In this document: positions 44,427 to 55,109 of the stretch, piece after piece | How positions within the stretch are numbered: position 1 is the stretch's first letter | Layout of the letters: every line of letters starts with the position of its first letter | Notes under the pieces: model-generated | Database searches by the model: none | Told to the model about the DNA's origin: nothing | What the model saw: the letters and a program-made list of their open reading frames with translations, nothing else | Source of the DNA: Megaustenia siamemsis | Lineage: Eukaryota > Mollusca > Gastropoda > Stylommatophora > Ariophantidae | Reading direction: 5' to 3' | DNA length: 64,000 bases | Assembly: GCA_032433765.1 (NCBI GenBank) | Contig: JAVIAB010000159.1 | Coordinates: 61,706,810 to 61,770,809 of the forward strand | Translations under genes and position numbers: made by a program

Positions 44427-47015
44427 TGATTGCAATATATATATTTTTCGTTCAGATATGTAATTAAGCAAGAAGGTCATAAAGAAGGCGTGGAGCGCCC
44501 TTATGAATGATATTAGATTGTGTGTCCTGTCTGTCGGTCGCATCGAGAGACAGACACAACATTAGTCTATCATATAGGACACCGGAAGACAAAATAGAAA
44601 AGAAAGAAAGAAAGAAACATACAAACAAACAAACAAATAGAAGAATGAAAAGTTAATATTAATAAAAAGTTCCAGAACTGCAGTGATCAGAGAACAGTCA
44701 ATGACTGACAGCTGACTGTTTCTGTTAAGACTTGAGAATAACAGATCTGATCCAGACCTTGTTCTCTCAACCAAAAGAGCTGTTGGAACAAAACCAACCG
44801 ATCTATCCAAACGGTCATTGATTGAAGAAGAAAGGCAAAATGGTAGGTAACAATGTTATTCTGAATTCGGATGTGTTGGGACGAAAAAGAAAATATCGTA
44901 ACTTTATTGCAAATCGCAAGCAATGCATTTACTCCCACATTACTCGATATTACTGGCAGACAATAAAGCGGCATCTCAAAGTATGAACATCAAAGAAGAG
45001 AGAAAGAGATAGAAATAAAAGGTAAACACTGAATTGATTCTCCGGCTCTAATTGTCTGTATCCAAAAATAAGAAAGAACAAAAATAATGTCACCGTTTTG
45101 CTCAATGATATCAGTGTTGTGTGTAAAATAAAACTAAAACAGGAAACATCGCGTACAAAATACATTACATCAATCTAAAGCAACAAAATAGAAAGAAATA
45201 AACAGGAAAAAATAACCTAATGTTGAATCTTTGCTAGTGTTATATTGTAGTAATGCACATTTGCATACGGTAATTTAATAATAGTTTGTGAGCAAAGATA
45301 CAAAAAAATAGGTAGAATTTGTTGGATTGTTAGCTACAGTAAAGGAAACTAACCAAAGTGACCGTTCAAAGTAAAATCATTTTTAAAAAATACAACACAT
45401 GCAATTACATTAGAGGTGATTCTGAAGAGGGAGTGTATTTGCCAGAATAAAAGAGATAGAACACGAGAGACACTGAAGAGAGAACGAGTAAACCAATGGA
45501 AATATTCTTAATAGAAATAACAATCAGGGGTCAGTTTTGGTCAATTGAGGTAAGTTTTGGTCATTTGTGGTCAGTTTGTGTCACCTGTAGTCAGTTGTCA
45601 GTTTGGGTCACCTCTGATCATCGGTCAGATTTGGATGTGTATGGTCAGTGTTTATTGTTACTATATGGTCAGTTAGGGTCATCAATGGTGAGTGTTTAAT
45701 TTGGGTTATCTATGGTCAGTGGTCAGTTTGGGTCATCAATGGTCAGTGTTCAGTTTGGGTTATCTATGGTCAGTGGTCAGTTAGGGTCATCAATGGTCAG
45801 TATTCAGTTTGGGTCATCAATGGTCAGTATTCAGTTTGGGTCATCTATGGTCAGTATTCAGTTTGTGTTATATATAGTCAGTATTCAGTTTGGGTTATCT
45901 ATAGTCAGTATTCAGTTTAGGTCATCTATGGTCAGTTTTCAGTTTGGGTCATATATGGTCAGTATTCAGTTTGGGTTATCTATAGTCAGTATTCAGTTTG
46001 GGTTATCTATAGTCAGTATTCTGTTTGGGTCATCTATGGTCAGTATTCAGTTTGGGTCATATATGGTCAGTATTCAGTTTGGGTTATCTATAGTCAGTAT
46101 TCTGTTTGGGTCATCTATGGTCAGTATTCAGTTTTGGTCATATATGGTCAGTATTCAGTTTTGGTCATATATGGTCAGTATTCAGTTTTGGTCATATATG
46201 GTCAGTATTCAGTTTGGGCCATATATGGTCAGTGTTAAATGTGGGTTATCTATAGCCAGTTGCCATTTTGGGGTCATCTTTGATCAGTGGTCAGTTTGGA
46301 TCACCTAAAAACAGTGGTCATTTTTGGTGAATTGTGGTCAGTTTGTGTCACCTGTAGTTAGTTGTCAGTTTGGGTTACCACTGTTACGGGTCAGATTTGG
46401 ATGTGTGTGTTCAGTGGTCATTTTTGCTCATTGGTCAGTTTGAGTCATCAATGACCAGTGTTCAGTTTGGGTCATCTATTGTCAGTTGTCAGTTTGCGTC
46501 ATCTATTGTCAGTTGTCAGTTTGCGTCATCTATTGTCAGTAGTCAGTTTGGGTCATCTATTGTCAGTTGTCAGTTTGGGTCATCTATTGTCAGTTGTCAG
46601 TTTGCGTCATCTATTGTCAGTAGTCAGTTTGCGTCATCTATTGTCAGTTGTCAGTTTGCGTCATCTATTGTCAGTAGTCAGTTTGCGTCATCTATTGTCA
46701 GTTGTCAGTTTGCGTCATCTATTGTCAGTTGTCAGTTTGCGTCATCTATTGCCAGTAGTCAGTTTGGGTCATCTATTGTCAGTTGTCAGTTTGGGTCATC
46801 TATTGTCAGTTGTCAGTTTGCGTCATCTATTGTCAGTTGTCAGTTTGCGTCATCTATTGTCAGTAGTCAGTTTGGGTCATCTATGGTCAGTCGGCAATTT
46901 GGATCATATATTGCCAGTGTTTATTTTGGGTCATCCATGGTCAGTGGTCAGTTTGGGTCACCTGTGGTCATTGGTCAGTTTGGATCACTGTAATCGGCAG
47001 TCAATTTTGGATATA
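44427..47015. repeat. Macrosatellite unit 6, left part, cut by a Tigger insertion
   Basis: The most diverged full spacer (for example 'cagatatgtaattaagcaag' followed by 'aaggtcataaag', a unit-1-like variant) and an array that runs to 47015, where the DNA transposon begins. The array resumes at 48372. Confidence 0.9.
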
Positions 47016-48371
47016 CATGAAACCGGGTTATTTTTCAAAGCGACTACGGACAAAACATTTTTTGTCAAAGGAGAAAAATGCGCTGGGGGTAAAAAAAGCA
47101 AAGAGCGAATAACAGTGATGCTATGCACTAACATGTTGGGGGAACGAGAACCGGCTTTAGTGATTGGGAAAGCAGCTAACCCTAGGATTTTTAAAAACAT
47201 CAACATAAACACACTGCCAGTGATTTACAGAAACAACAAAAAGGCATGGATGACTGCAGCTATATTTGAAGATTGGCTGAAAAGTTTTGACCGTAAGATG
47301 CAGAAAAAAAGCGCCACATTATTTTATTTGTTGACAACGCTACCTGTCATCCCAAGATCGAACTACAGAATGTTAAGCTGCGGTTTCTGCCACCCAACAC
47401 AACTGCATTAGTTCAACCCCTAGACCAGGGTGTCATTCAGACATTTAAATTAAAGTTTAGACAAAAACAGCTTCTACATCTTATCACAGTCATGGAATCA
47501 AACAAGGATGCTTCCGGAACCGAACTCATGAAACAGGTCAATTTACTGGATGTAGTCTACTGGATTGCTGCAGCATGGAAAGAAGTGGACAACTCAACCA
47601 TCCTTAAGTGTTTCTGTAAAGCAGGTTTTCATTGTCCTGCTGAAACACACGCATATTCTCTGACGCACATGGAATCTGCATCAAAGACCGACGTGCAAAT
47701 TGTTTCTACTGCAATTTCTACTGCTTTGGATAACCTTTCAAAAGAATTGTTTGGATACCAATTGACAGACATCTCCATGATTGATTCAGGGCTCCAAACT
47801 TGCAACACAATAGAAACAAATTCGGATCTTCCTGCCACTGCAATTTTAGCTGCTGAGGATGTGAATAGTGAATCAGACAACGAACAAGATTTTACTGACA
47901 TTGAGAAAACATACACTATCGCAGATGCACATAATGCTGTGGAGCTTCTGCGCACCTATTCAATAACAAACGGGAGATCTGACATACTAGACGTTATCAT
48001 GGACTTGAGAGAAAAATTGAACTTATCGTTTATTTCATCTGTCAAACAACAGACTACCATATTGGATTTTTTTTCAAGTCAAAAGTGATACATGTACAGT
48101 ATAAGTGGAATCTGTGTATGTGTGTTTTATTTTTGTGTGTTTAACTATCGTGTTTTATGAAAAGTGTCCAACCAGTGGCTATTGTAGACCGACATGTGCA
48201 CTATGTTCTACTCATGGATTACGCTGATTTGCAGGTTAGTTTTCATAGTGCTTAGGATAAAATTTTTTTATCGCTCTATTTATTATGTGAAACCTGTGAG
48301 GCAGGACCACCTGTCCTATGGGACCAGTTTTTGAAAGTCCCGTGAATGGTCGCCTTAGACAGGTTCGACTG
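47016..48371 (+). pseudogene. Tigger/pogo-type DNA transposon with broken DDE transposase
   Basis: Plus-strand coding text runs from HETGLFFKATTDKTFFVKG, KKSKERITVMLCTNMLGE and NNKKAWMTAAIFEDWL, then after a frameshift near 47315 LFVDNATCHPKIELQN and QPLDQGVIQTFK, then to a stop at 48086-48088. This matches the catalytic half of pogo/Tigger transposases, which cut and paste at TA sites. The first catalytic Asp, normally in DETGLF, is His here, and everything upstream (DNA-binding half and left terminal repeat) is missing. The right end carries CAGTCGAACCTGTCTAAGGC on the minus strand, a Tigger-like terminal inverted repeat. The insert is flanked by TA in the satellite's 'ggatatatgttcaa'. It is dead. 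Confidence 0.85.
48342..48371 (-). repeat. Right terminal inverted repeat of the Tigger element
   Basis: On the minus strand it starts CAGTCGAACCTGTCTAAGGC and is followed by TA (48372-48373). The left partner is absent. Confidence 0.7.
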
Positions 48372-49010
48372 TATGTTCAAATATATGGTCAGTGGTCATT
48401 TTGGGTCAGTGGTCAGTTTGGGTCACTTGTGGTCAGTTTTAGACATCTATGGTCAGTGGTAAGATTTGGATATATGTTGTCAGTGGTCATTTTGAGTCAG
48501 TGCTATGTTTGGGTCACCTGTGGTCAGTGGTAAGTTTGGGTCATCTATGGTCAGCGGACATTTTGGGCCATCTATTGTCAATTGTAAGTTTGGGTCATCT
48601 AAGGTCAGTGGACAGTTTGGGTCACTTGTGATAAGTAGTCAATTTGTGTCATTTATTGTCAATGGTCAGTTTGGGTCAAGTATGGTCAGTGGTCAGTTTT
48701 GGTCACTTATGGTCAGTGGTCAGTTTGGGTCACCTTTGATCAGTGATCAGTTTGGTTCATCTATATGTAATGGTAAATTTAGGTCATCCTTGGTCAGTTG
48801 TCATTAACCTCACCTGTGGTCAGTGGTCAGTTATGATCAACGTATGGTCAATGGGGGTCATCTGTGATCAGTGGTCAGTTTGGGTCACCTGCAGTCAGTG
48901 GTCAGTGTGGGTCATTTATGGTTAGTGATATGTTTGGGTAATTTATGGCCAGTGGTAAGTTTGGGTCATCTATGGCCAGTGGTAAGTTAGGGCCATATGT
49001 GTCAGTGGTA
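48372..49010. repeat. Macrosatellite right remainder
   Basis: It begins 'tatgttcaaatatatggtca', the continuation of the unit broken at 47015, follows the standard unit as far as about 48800, then degrades. Confidence 0.85.
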
Positions 49011-49190
49011 AGTTTTGGCCCTCTCTTGGTAGTGAGTTTCGATGTCTGGACCTCTATGGGTAGTGAAATTCAATATCTTGCTCTCTCTTGGTAGTGAGAT
49101 TCATGGTCTGACCCACTCTGGTTATTGAGATTTCATGTGTGATCCACTCTGGTTAGTGGGATTCGATGTCTGGCCCTCTCGAGTACTGTT
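49011..49190. repeat. 31-bp repeat at the macrosatellite edge, about 5 copies
   Basis: 'tagtgagtttcgatgtctgg' followed by 'acctctatggg' and variants. Related to the 27-bp unit only loosely, if at all. Confidence 0.65.
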
Positions 49191-49284
49191 GAAAAGCAGT
49201 AGCTCCCTTGACCGAACGTTAAATAAGAATAGGTCAAAAATAAGGAATACAAGAAAGAATAAGGATACACGTGGTCTGTCTAAA

Positions 49285-49795
49285 GTAACATGATCCAAAA
49301 AGTGAGGAAGATACTGTGCAATCCATTTTTGACAATAGAAAAACGAAAAATAGTTCTTAAATGTTACGTAGAGCAAGTCTTAACATATGGATGTGAATCA
49401 TGGATAATAGGAAAACATACAAGAAAATCACTGGAGGCTGTAGGAATGAGGTTGTACAGAAGAATGTTGAAAATACCATGGACAGCTAAGAAAAGTAATG
49501 AAAACGTTCTGAAAGGGGTCAAAGAAAAAAGAGAGCTAATTTCCAATATTATGAAGAAATAATTGTCATTTTTTTATATGTCATAAGAAGAGACCAGCTG
49601 GAGTATATTGTAACAACTGGAAAAATTGAGGGGCGAAGAAACAGAGGAAAGCAAAGAGAAAAGATACAAGACAGTTTAAGAGAATGGCAAGAGAGAAGGT
49701 CAACAACAGAAATGATAAATAACTGTCGAGATCGAAAGTTGTGGAAAGAAATGATCACATTCGCCAGCAAGCCCGGTACTTGATGATGATGATAA
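49285..49795 (+). pseudogene. LINE L1 (GAT-tailed) 3' region
   Basis: An open frame at 49290-49562 reads RKILCNPFLTIEKRKIVLKC, LTYGCESWIIGKHTRKSLEA and RMLKIPWTAKKSNENVL, then is broken by a stop. The rest continues out of frame (GKIEGRRNRGKQREK, RDRKLWKEMITFA) to 'ggtacttgatgatgatgata'. Close to the copy at 20255. Confidence 0.75.
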
Positions 49796-50050
49796 AAATA
49801 ATATGAAGGGTAACAAAAGTGAAAAGTCAGGTACAAATGTAAGGTGAATATTGACAAAGAGACCTGAAGATGGAAAACAAAGTGAACTCTGACGTCGAAA
49901 TAGAATGAAAACAGTTGCTACAATGAGATAAAAAGAAGACACATTTCAAAGATGTAGCAACAAAGATGGGGCAAGAATATACAAAATGACAGGTAAAAAC
50001 AAAACAGAAAGAAAATAAAGAAAGTGCAAGAATAAGTTATAATTGGAACG
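49796..50050. other. Unassigned A-rich stretch
   Basis: No coding or element signal seen. It leads into repeat O. Confidence 0.4.
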
Positions 50051-50227
50051 AATAACCTACAAAATGAAAGAAATGATTGCCACATTAAAAGAAATGATTG
50101 ACAAAATAAAAGAAATGATTGATAAAATAAAAGAAATGATTGATACAATAAATAAATGATTGACAAAATAAAATAAATGATTGATAAAATAAAAGAAATG
50201 ACAGAGAAAATAAAAGACATGATTGAA
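50051..50227. repeat. Repeat O, about 21-bp unit, about 8 copies
   Basis: 'aaagaaatgattgacaaaat' with variants. The same unit resumes after the LINE fragment, at 50461-50515, so the LINE tail landed inside this repeat. Confidence 0.8.
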
Positions 50228-50460
50228 AGCAATCACCATTTTTCGGGCACATCATGAGAAGAGGAAAGTTGGAATACTTGGTTACAACTGGCAAAATAAA
50301 AGGAAAGAGAGATCGCGGACGACAAAGAGAGAAAATACTGGATAGCTTGGTGTCATGGCAAGGGAAACAGTCAACAGAACTGATACGATGCATTGTAGAT
50401 AGAAGATTGTGGAGGGACATGATCACATACGCCAACAGGTATGGAGCATGATGATGATGA
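50228..50460 (+). pseudogene. LINE L1 tail inserted in repeat O
   Basis: Starts abruptly at 'gcaatcaccatttttcgggc' and encodes, in one open frame, MRRGKLEYLVTTGKIKGKRD, EKILDSLVSWQGKQSTEL and RRLWRDMITYANRYGA, ending in (GATGAT)n. It is a strongly 5'-truncated, fairly young copy, with no stop inside the retained part. Confidence 0.8.
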
Positions 50461-50850
50461 TGATGATTGACAAAATAAAAGAAATGATTAATACAATGAA
50501 AGAAATGGTTGCCTAAATAATGAAAACATTTGTAATATAAAAGAAAGTCTGTCTGAAAGAAAGTAGGTAATATTTAAAATCAAAGGACTGACAGCAATAA
50601 ACAAATGTAGACAGAATTTAAAAAATATACTGGCCAAATATGACGATACTGACAAAATAAAAAAAATAATGTAAACATATTTTCTAATCAAAACAGCTTA
50701 AATTGTATGCCACAAGGGGAGACACTACAGGAAAGAATACGAGAACACGTGAACAAGCAGCAATAACGGAATGTATAGATAACTTTCAGGTATAAGGAAA
50801 ATGCACGCAACAGAAATGTATGAGTTATGTACCTTTCGTTGAAAATAAAG
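50461..50850. other. Repeat O remainder and unassigned DNA
   Basis: Repeat O continues to about 50515. After that I see nothing recognisable. Confidence 0.45.
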
Positions 50851-51895
50851 TTCTTCATAAAATTTCATAGTGTCATGATCTGTGAACCAAAACTGAACAA
50901 TATCTCACTTCTCCTTCCCATAGTGTCATGATCTGTGAAACAAAACTAAACAATATCTTACTTCTCCTTCCCATAGTGTCATGATCTGTGAAACAAAACT
51001 AAACAATATCTTACTTCTTCTACCCATAGTGTCATGATCTGTGAACCAAAATTAAACATTATCTCACTTCTCCTTCCCATAGTGTCATTATCTGTGAACC
51101 AAAACTAAACCTTATCTTATTTCTTCTTCCCATAGTGTCATGATCTGTGAACCAAAACTAAACATTATCTCATTTCTTCTTCCCATAGTGTCACGATCTG
51201 TGAACCAAAACTAAACCTTATCTCACTTCTTCTTCCCAGAGTGTCATGATCTGTGCACCAAAACTAGCCAATATCTCACTTCTTCTTCCCATAGTATCAC
51301 GATCTGTGAACCAAAATTAAACCTTATCTCATTTCTTCTTCCCATAGTGTCATGATCTGTGCACCAAAACTAAACAATATCTCACTTATTCTTCCCATAG
51401 TGTCAGAAATTATGAACCAAAACTAAACAATATCTCACTTCTTCTTACCATAGTGTCATGATCTGTGAACCAAAACTAAACAATATCTCACTTATTCTTC
51501 CCATAGTGTCAGAAAGAAATTATGAACCAAAACTAAACAATATCTCACTTCTTCTTCCCATAGTGTCATGATCTGTGAACCAAAACTAAACCTTATATGT
51601 TTCTTCTTCTTCCCATAGTGTCATGATCTGTGAACCAAAATTAAACAATATCTCACTTCTGCTTCCCATAGTGTGACGATCTTTGAACCAAAATTAAAAT
51701 AATAACTTCATTCGTGTTGCTATGGCATCATGATTTGTGAACAAAAACTAAACAATAACTTCATGCTTTTTGCTATGGTATCATGATCTGTCAACCAAAA
51801 CTAAACAATAACTTTATGTTTTTCCTATGGTATCATGATCTGTCAACCAAAACTAAACAATAACTTTATGTTTTTGCTATAGTATCATGATCTGT
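50851..51895. repeat. Minisatellite L, 53-bp unit, about 19 copies
   Basis: Unit: 'catagtgtcatgatctgtga', 'accaaaactaaacaatatct', 'cacttcttcttcc'. Toward 51700-51895 the units change to 'gctatggtatcatgatctgt' plus a 'taactttatg' type and run into the PLE remnant; the last unit's 'accaaaactaaacaatatct' overlaps the end of that remnant. Confidence 0.85.
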
Positions 51896-52446
51896 TAACC
51901 AAAACTAAACAATATCTTATTGAACAATTTAGCAGCTATCAACTGTTTAGTGGAGGAAATCTTGGTCATCCTGGCAGATGCGACGGAGACGCCAAATATA
52001 TGAGAGAACGTTATCGTATCACAAGAAGGTGAATCTGATGAAGTATTGAGAAGGTAGCAATGGGCGTCCGTAGGTTTATTGAAAACCGAGGTGCGGATGC
52101 CAGAAGTACCCACAGAAACGATAAGATCTAGAAAAGTAATAGAGGTGGTGGATATACAAGATGTGATCTTGATAGCTTTATGATAGCTGCCATTGTAGTC
52201 GATAAACTTGGAGACGTCGTTTACAGGTAGATCGGTAAGTCCGAAGCAGGCATCAATATACCAGAGATATTTAAATGGGAAAGGGACCTTGAAAAGAATT
52301 GAGAATTTGATGTTCAAGGTAACCCATGAAAAGACAGGCATAGCTAGGGCCCATCTTGGTGCCCATGGCTACTCCACTGACTTGGTCATAGAAGTCCCCT
52401 TTGAACTAAAAAATGTTGAGGTTGTGTACAAGTTCAACATGGTCAC
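51895..52446 (-). pseudogene. Penelope-like element reverse transcriptase remnant, inverted
   Basis: Minus-strand text begins with a segment encoding DFYDQVSGVAMGTKMGPS (PLE RT block with GVAMG). After a one-base frameshift near 52275 it continues with YLWYIDACFGLTDLP, SCISTTSITFLDLIV and TSVFNKPTDAHCYLL. PLE reverse transcriptases normally have Y(V/I)DD at the active site; here it is YIDA, so it is catalytically dead. The remainder of the element (52447 onward) lies on the opposite strand, so a rearrangement separates the two halves. Confidence 0.75.
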
Positions 52447-53185
52447 CTTATGTTAAGTTCCTTTATCCGCCGGCTTTATCCGGATTCGATCCTACAATCT
52501 GCCTTTAAGCGGGTCCTTCTTAACGTTCGCCCAGAGGCACTCACTCCTTTTAACCGCCACCCCCCTGAGAGAACAATACTCACCCTCACCTATCATCCTC
52601 ACAACCTAGTTGCGGCGAAGATACTCAACCGGCACCTTTCCATTCGTCAATCTCATCCCTCTACTCGTCTATTTTTTTTTTAGTTCCCCGATGATCGCCT
52701 TCAAACGCTACAGGAATTTGAGATATTCTGGTTAGGAGCCATCTCCCTCGCTCCGACCATGAACACTTGGGTACTGTCCGCTGTGGACGTACATATTTCA
52801 TCTGTGCCTATGTGCTCCCCACTGACTCTGTCTTATTCCCTAACGGACGGTTCGAGATTAAGCTTGGCTTCACATGTGTCTCGAAACATCTTTTATGTCA
52901 TCATATGCCAACGATGTCACATGACTTATATTGGCGAGTCTGGGAGACATTTATCGGGAGGATTTTGTGAACATCTTCAAGGTGTTCAACAGAATACTGA
53001 CACTCCAGTGTCTTCCCAATTCATTTCATCAGACCACAAAGGCAAAAACAACATCCGTATCACTGGTATTGTCCTTTGCATCTGGTGACCGCAGTCGTTT
53101 TGCTTTGGGGAATCTCCTGATAGTCCAATTGGGTTCGCTGGCTCCACGAGGCAAGAATGTATCTCACTCGTACACATAGTTTCCC
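52447..53185 (+). pseudogene. Penelope-like element C-terminal part with GIY-YIG endonuclease remnant
   Basis: Plus-strand text: SSFIRRLYPDSILQSAF and LTLTYHPHNLVAAKILNRHL, the linker typical of PLE proteins. After a T run and frameshifts near 52680 comes NIFYVIICQRCHMTYIGESG, with GR following (the GIY-YIG block, here YVI..TYIG), FCEHLQGVQQNTDTPVS, and finally VQLGSLAPRGKN near 53120-53160. The GIY-YIG domain would nick target DNA for integration. Several frameshifts mean it is inactive. Confidence 0.8.
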
Positions 53186-54010
53186 TTTAGTTGCTCCTTT
53201 CCTATTACATAGTCTTCTTTGCTACCCATTTCTGGGCACATTAGTATATCCACTAGGTTATGCGCTTCGCAGCTCTCCTCCACTAGACCCCACTGCTATA
53301 CGTCGGTGGTCCCTTATACCTATGTTGTCTGTGCTGCGTACCTTTCACGTGTTTTTTAGTTTACCCCACTTTATGGCATCTCTTTCTTTCCTCCTTTCGA
53401 GCACCTGCTATTCTTCTGTTTTGTTCTTTCTCCTTTGTGTATGCACACTAACCTCGGTGTATACTCTTCTGGTTATGTGGGGATTATGCGCACATTTCTA
53501 CATCAATATTGATGTCCCTGTATGGGTGTGCATATGCATGTGTGTGTTCATATGTATGGGTGTAGGTATATATATATGTGTCTGTGAGTGTATGTATGTA
53601 TGTATTTTTGCATATACGCATACATTTGTGCGTATGTAAATACTTGTATGTGTGACTCGGAGATGCGTATAGACATTGTACGTGGCGTTGTAGTCGAGGC
53701 AACCTAGACTCACATATTTAGAACCCTTTACAAGTTGCTGACCCTCCTACCGGCAGGGTATTTTCAGCGCACACCTGTTAATCCATCTTTCTCCTTCAGG
53801 CCACAGTCCGCGACACAGGGAAGATCATTTTTGTGTGTCTTAAACCAGTTTTGATAATTTTGTTTTTGGTTGTTTCATTGCTAGCTAGCTATGTACGATT
53901 AGCTCTATCCACTCACATATCTGTGTGTGTGCTGTTTGTTTCTTCCTGCTGAAGGCCTATTGAGCCGAAACGTCGTTCAAATTTGTGTCGTCTATCAATT
54001 ACGTAAAGCT
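53186..54010 (+). mobile_element. Penelope-like element terminal region (pLTR)
   Basis: Downstream of the GIY-YIG remnant. It contains a TG/TATG-rich simple stretch at 53515-53650, then the block shared with 1-310 ('tatctgtgtgtg', 'aggcctattgagccgaaacg', 'acgtaaagctt'). Short frames on both strands here are by-products of the TATG-type repeat. Confidence 0.6.
53946..53974 (+). ncRNA. Hammerhead-ribozyme-like motif, C at core position 6
   Basis: CTGCTGA, GGCC..GCC, GAAAC, GTC, the same arrangement and the same CTGCTGA variant as at 241-269. Conservation of the block in two otherwise diverged copies suggests it mattered for the element. Confidence 0.35.
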
Positions 54011-54039
54011 TTTACCATACCATTTTTTTTTCAATTATC

Positions 54040-54660
54040 CCCCATTAAAGTTCTATATAAAAGCTCCATATCAAAATGCTAAAACTAAGATCATAAACAA
54101 AGAAAATTCTCAAGACCTAGAATTAAATATCACAGTTTTGGGAATACATCTGGAGACAGTCCAGAGCTACAACTACCTGGGACATACTATAACCAATGAT
54201 GAAAATTGTAAAAATGGAAATAAACAAAAGAATAGGTATTGCAAAATTAATTTTAATGCCATGAAAATTATACTAACAACAAAACAAATATCACCAGGGC
54301 TGAAAATATGAATGGCAAAATGTTACATCTTCTCGGTATTCCTTTATGGTGCAGAAACATGGATATTAGACAAGAGAACAGAACAGAAAATTGAAGCCTT
54401 TGAAATGTGGATTTATAGAAGAATAGGTAGAATTGGATGGAAAGAAAAGAAAACAAACGATGTAGTTTTAAAACAACTTAAAATAAAAAGAGAACTACTA
54501 AATACAATTAAGACAAGACAAATGAAATTTTTGGAGCATGTTAAAAGACATAACAGTCTACTAAAAGTAATAATGGAAATGCAAATACAAGGTAAAAGAG
54601 GCAGAGGCAGATCAAGACTAACACGGACGAGTAACATCAAAAGATGGACAAGTCAATCAT
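54040..54660 (+). pseudogene. LINE L2 3' region
   Basis: Two frames joined at a stop near 54310: YNYLGHTITNDENC, then an open stretch at 54312-54686 with FLYGAETWILDKRTEQKIEA, RRIGRIGWKEKKTNDVVL and QGKRGRGRSRLTRTSNIKRW. It is the longest uninterrupted copy of this LINE family here. It stops at 'gacaagtcaa', short of the usual CGDGTQ end. Confidence 0.75.
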
Positions 54661-55105
54661 TTTATTTTGACGTTCCGAGACAATGATCACATAATGTGTT
54701 TTGCCAGTTTGGAGTGCATATTTTTTTAATGAGAATGGCATTGTCGTTGCGTAATAAAATGAATTGCAATTTACCTAATTTGCTCATAATATTTTATATT
54801 GCAATTGATAAACATTTCTCTGTCTGACTTACCACGTAGAACATTTTACACTGTCGGATAAAGTAAAATTGAGGAACATTTTCAACGTTTGTTTCGTTAA
54901 ACCAGGCTGCCTAATTTTGGCATTTCACTTGATTTCGTTTTATTGATTAAAGTCCAGTTTTGTCAATCCTAGGCGGTATAAGCAAAAACATGGCTGTTTT
55001 CATTAAAAAATGTAGTAATATTGTTGGCAGGTAAGTACAATCTGGCATATGAGTTATTTTTACATTATGTTTTATATTTGTACAAGCACCGCGCGAAGTT
55101 GTTGA
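54661..55105. other. Unassigned AT-rich stretch
   Basis: No gene or element recognised. Confidence 0.5.
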
Positions 55106-55109
55106 GTGC

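Noticed and set aside
25384..49010. Many frames of 60-317 codons with 9-residue repeats (such as SSIVSCQFA)
   Set aside because: The 27-bp unit is a multiple of three and stop-free, so all plus frames open by chance; they end at unit irregularities.
25365..49010. Possible CRISPR-like repeat-spacer array
   Set aside because: Units are contiguous, have no unique spacers of constant length, and no cas-like genes are near; the context is eukaryotic.
53484..53713. Thr/His/Tyr-rich frames on the minus strand
   Set aside because: By-products of a TATG/TG-type simple stretch in the PLE terminus.
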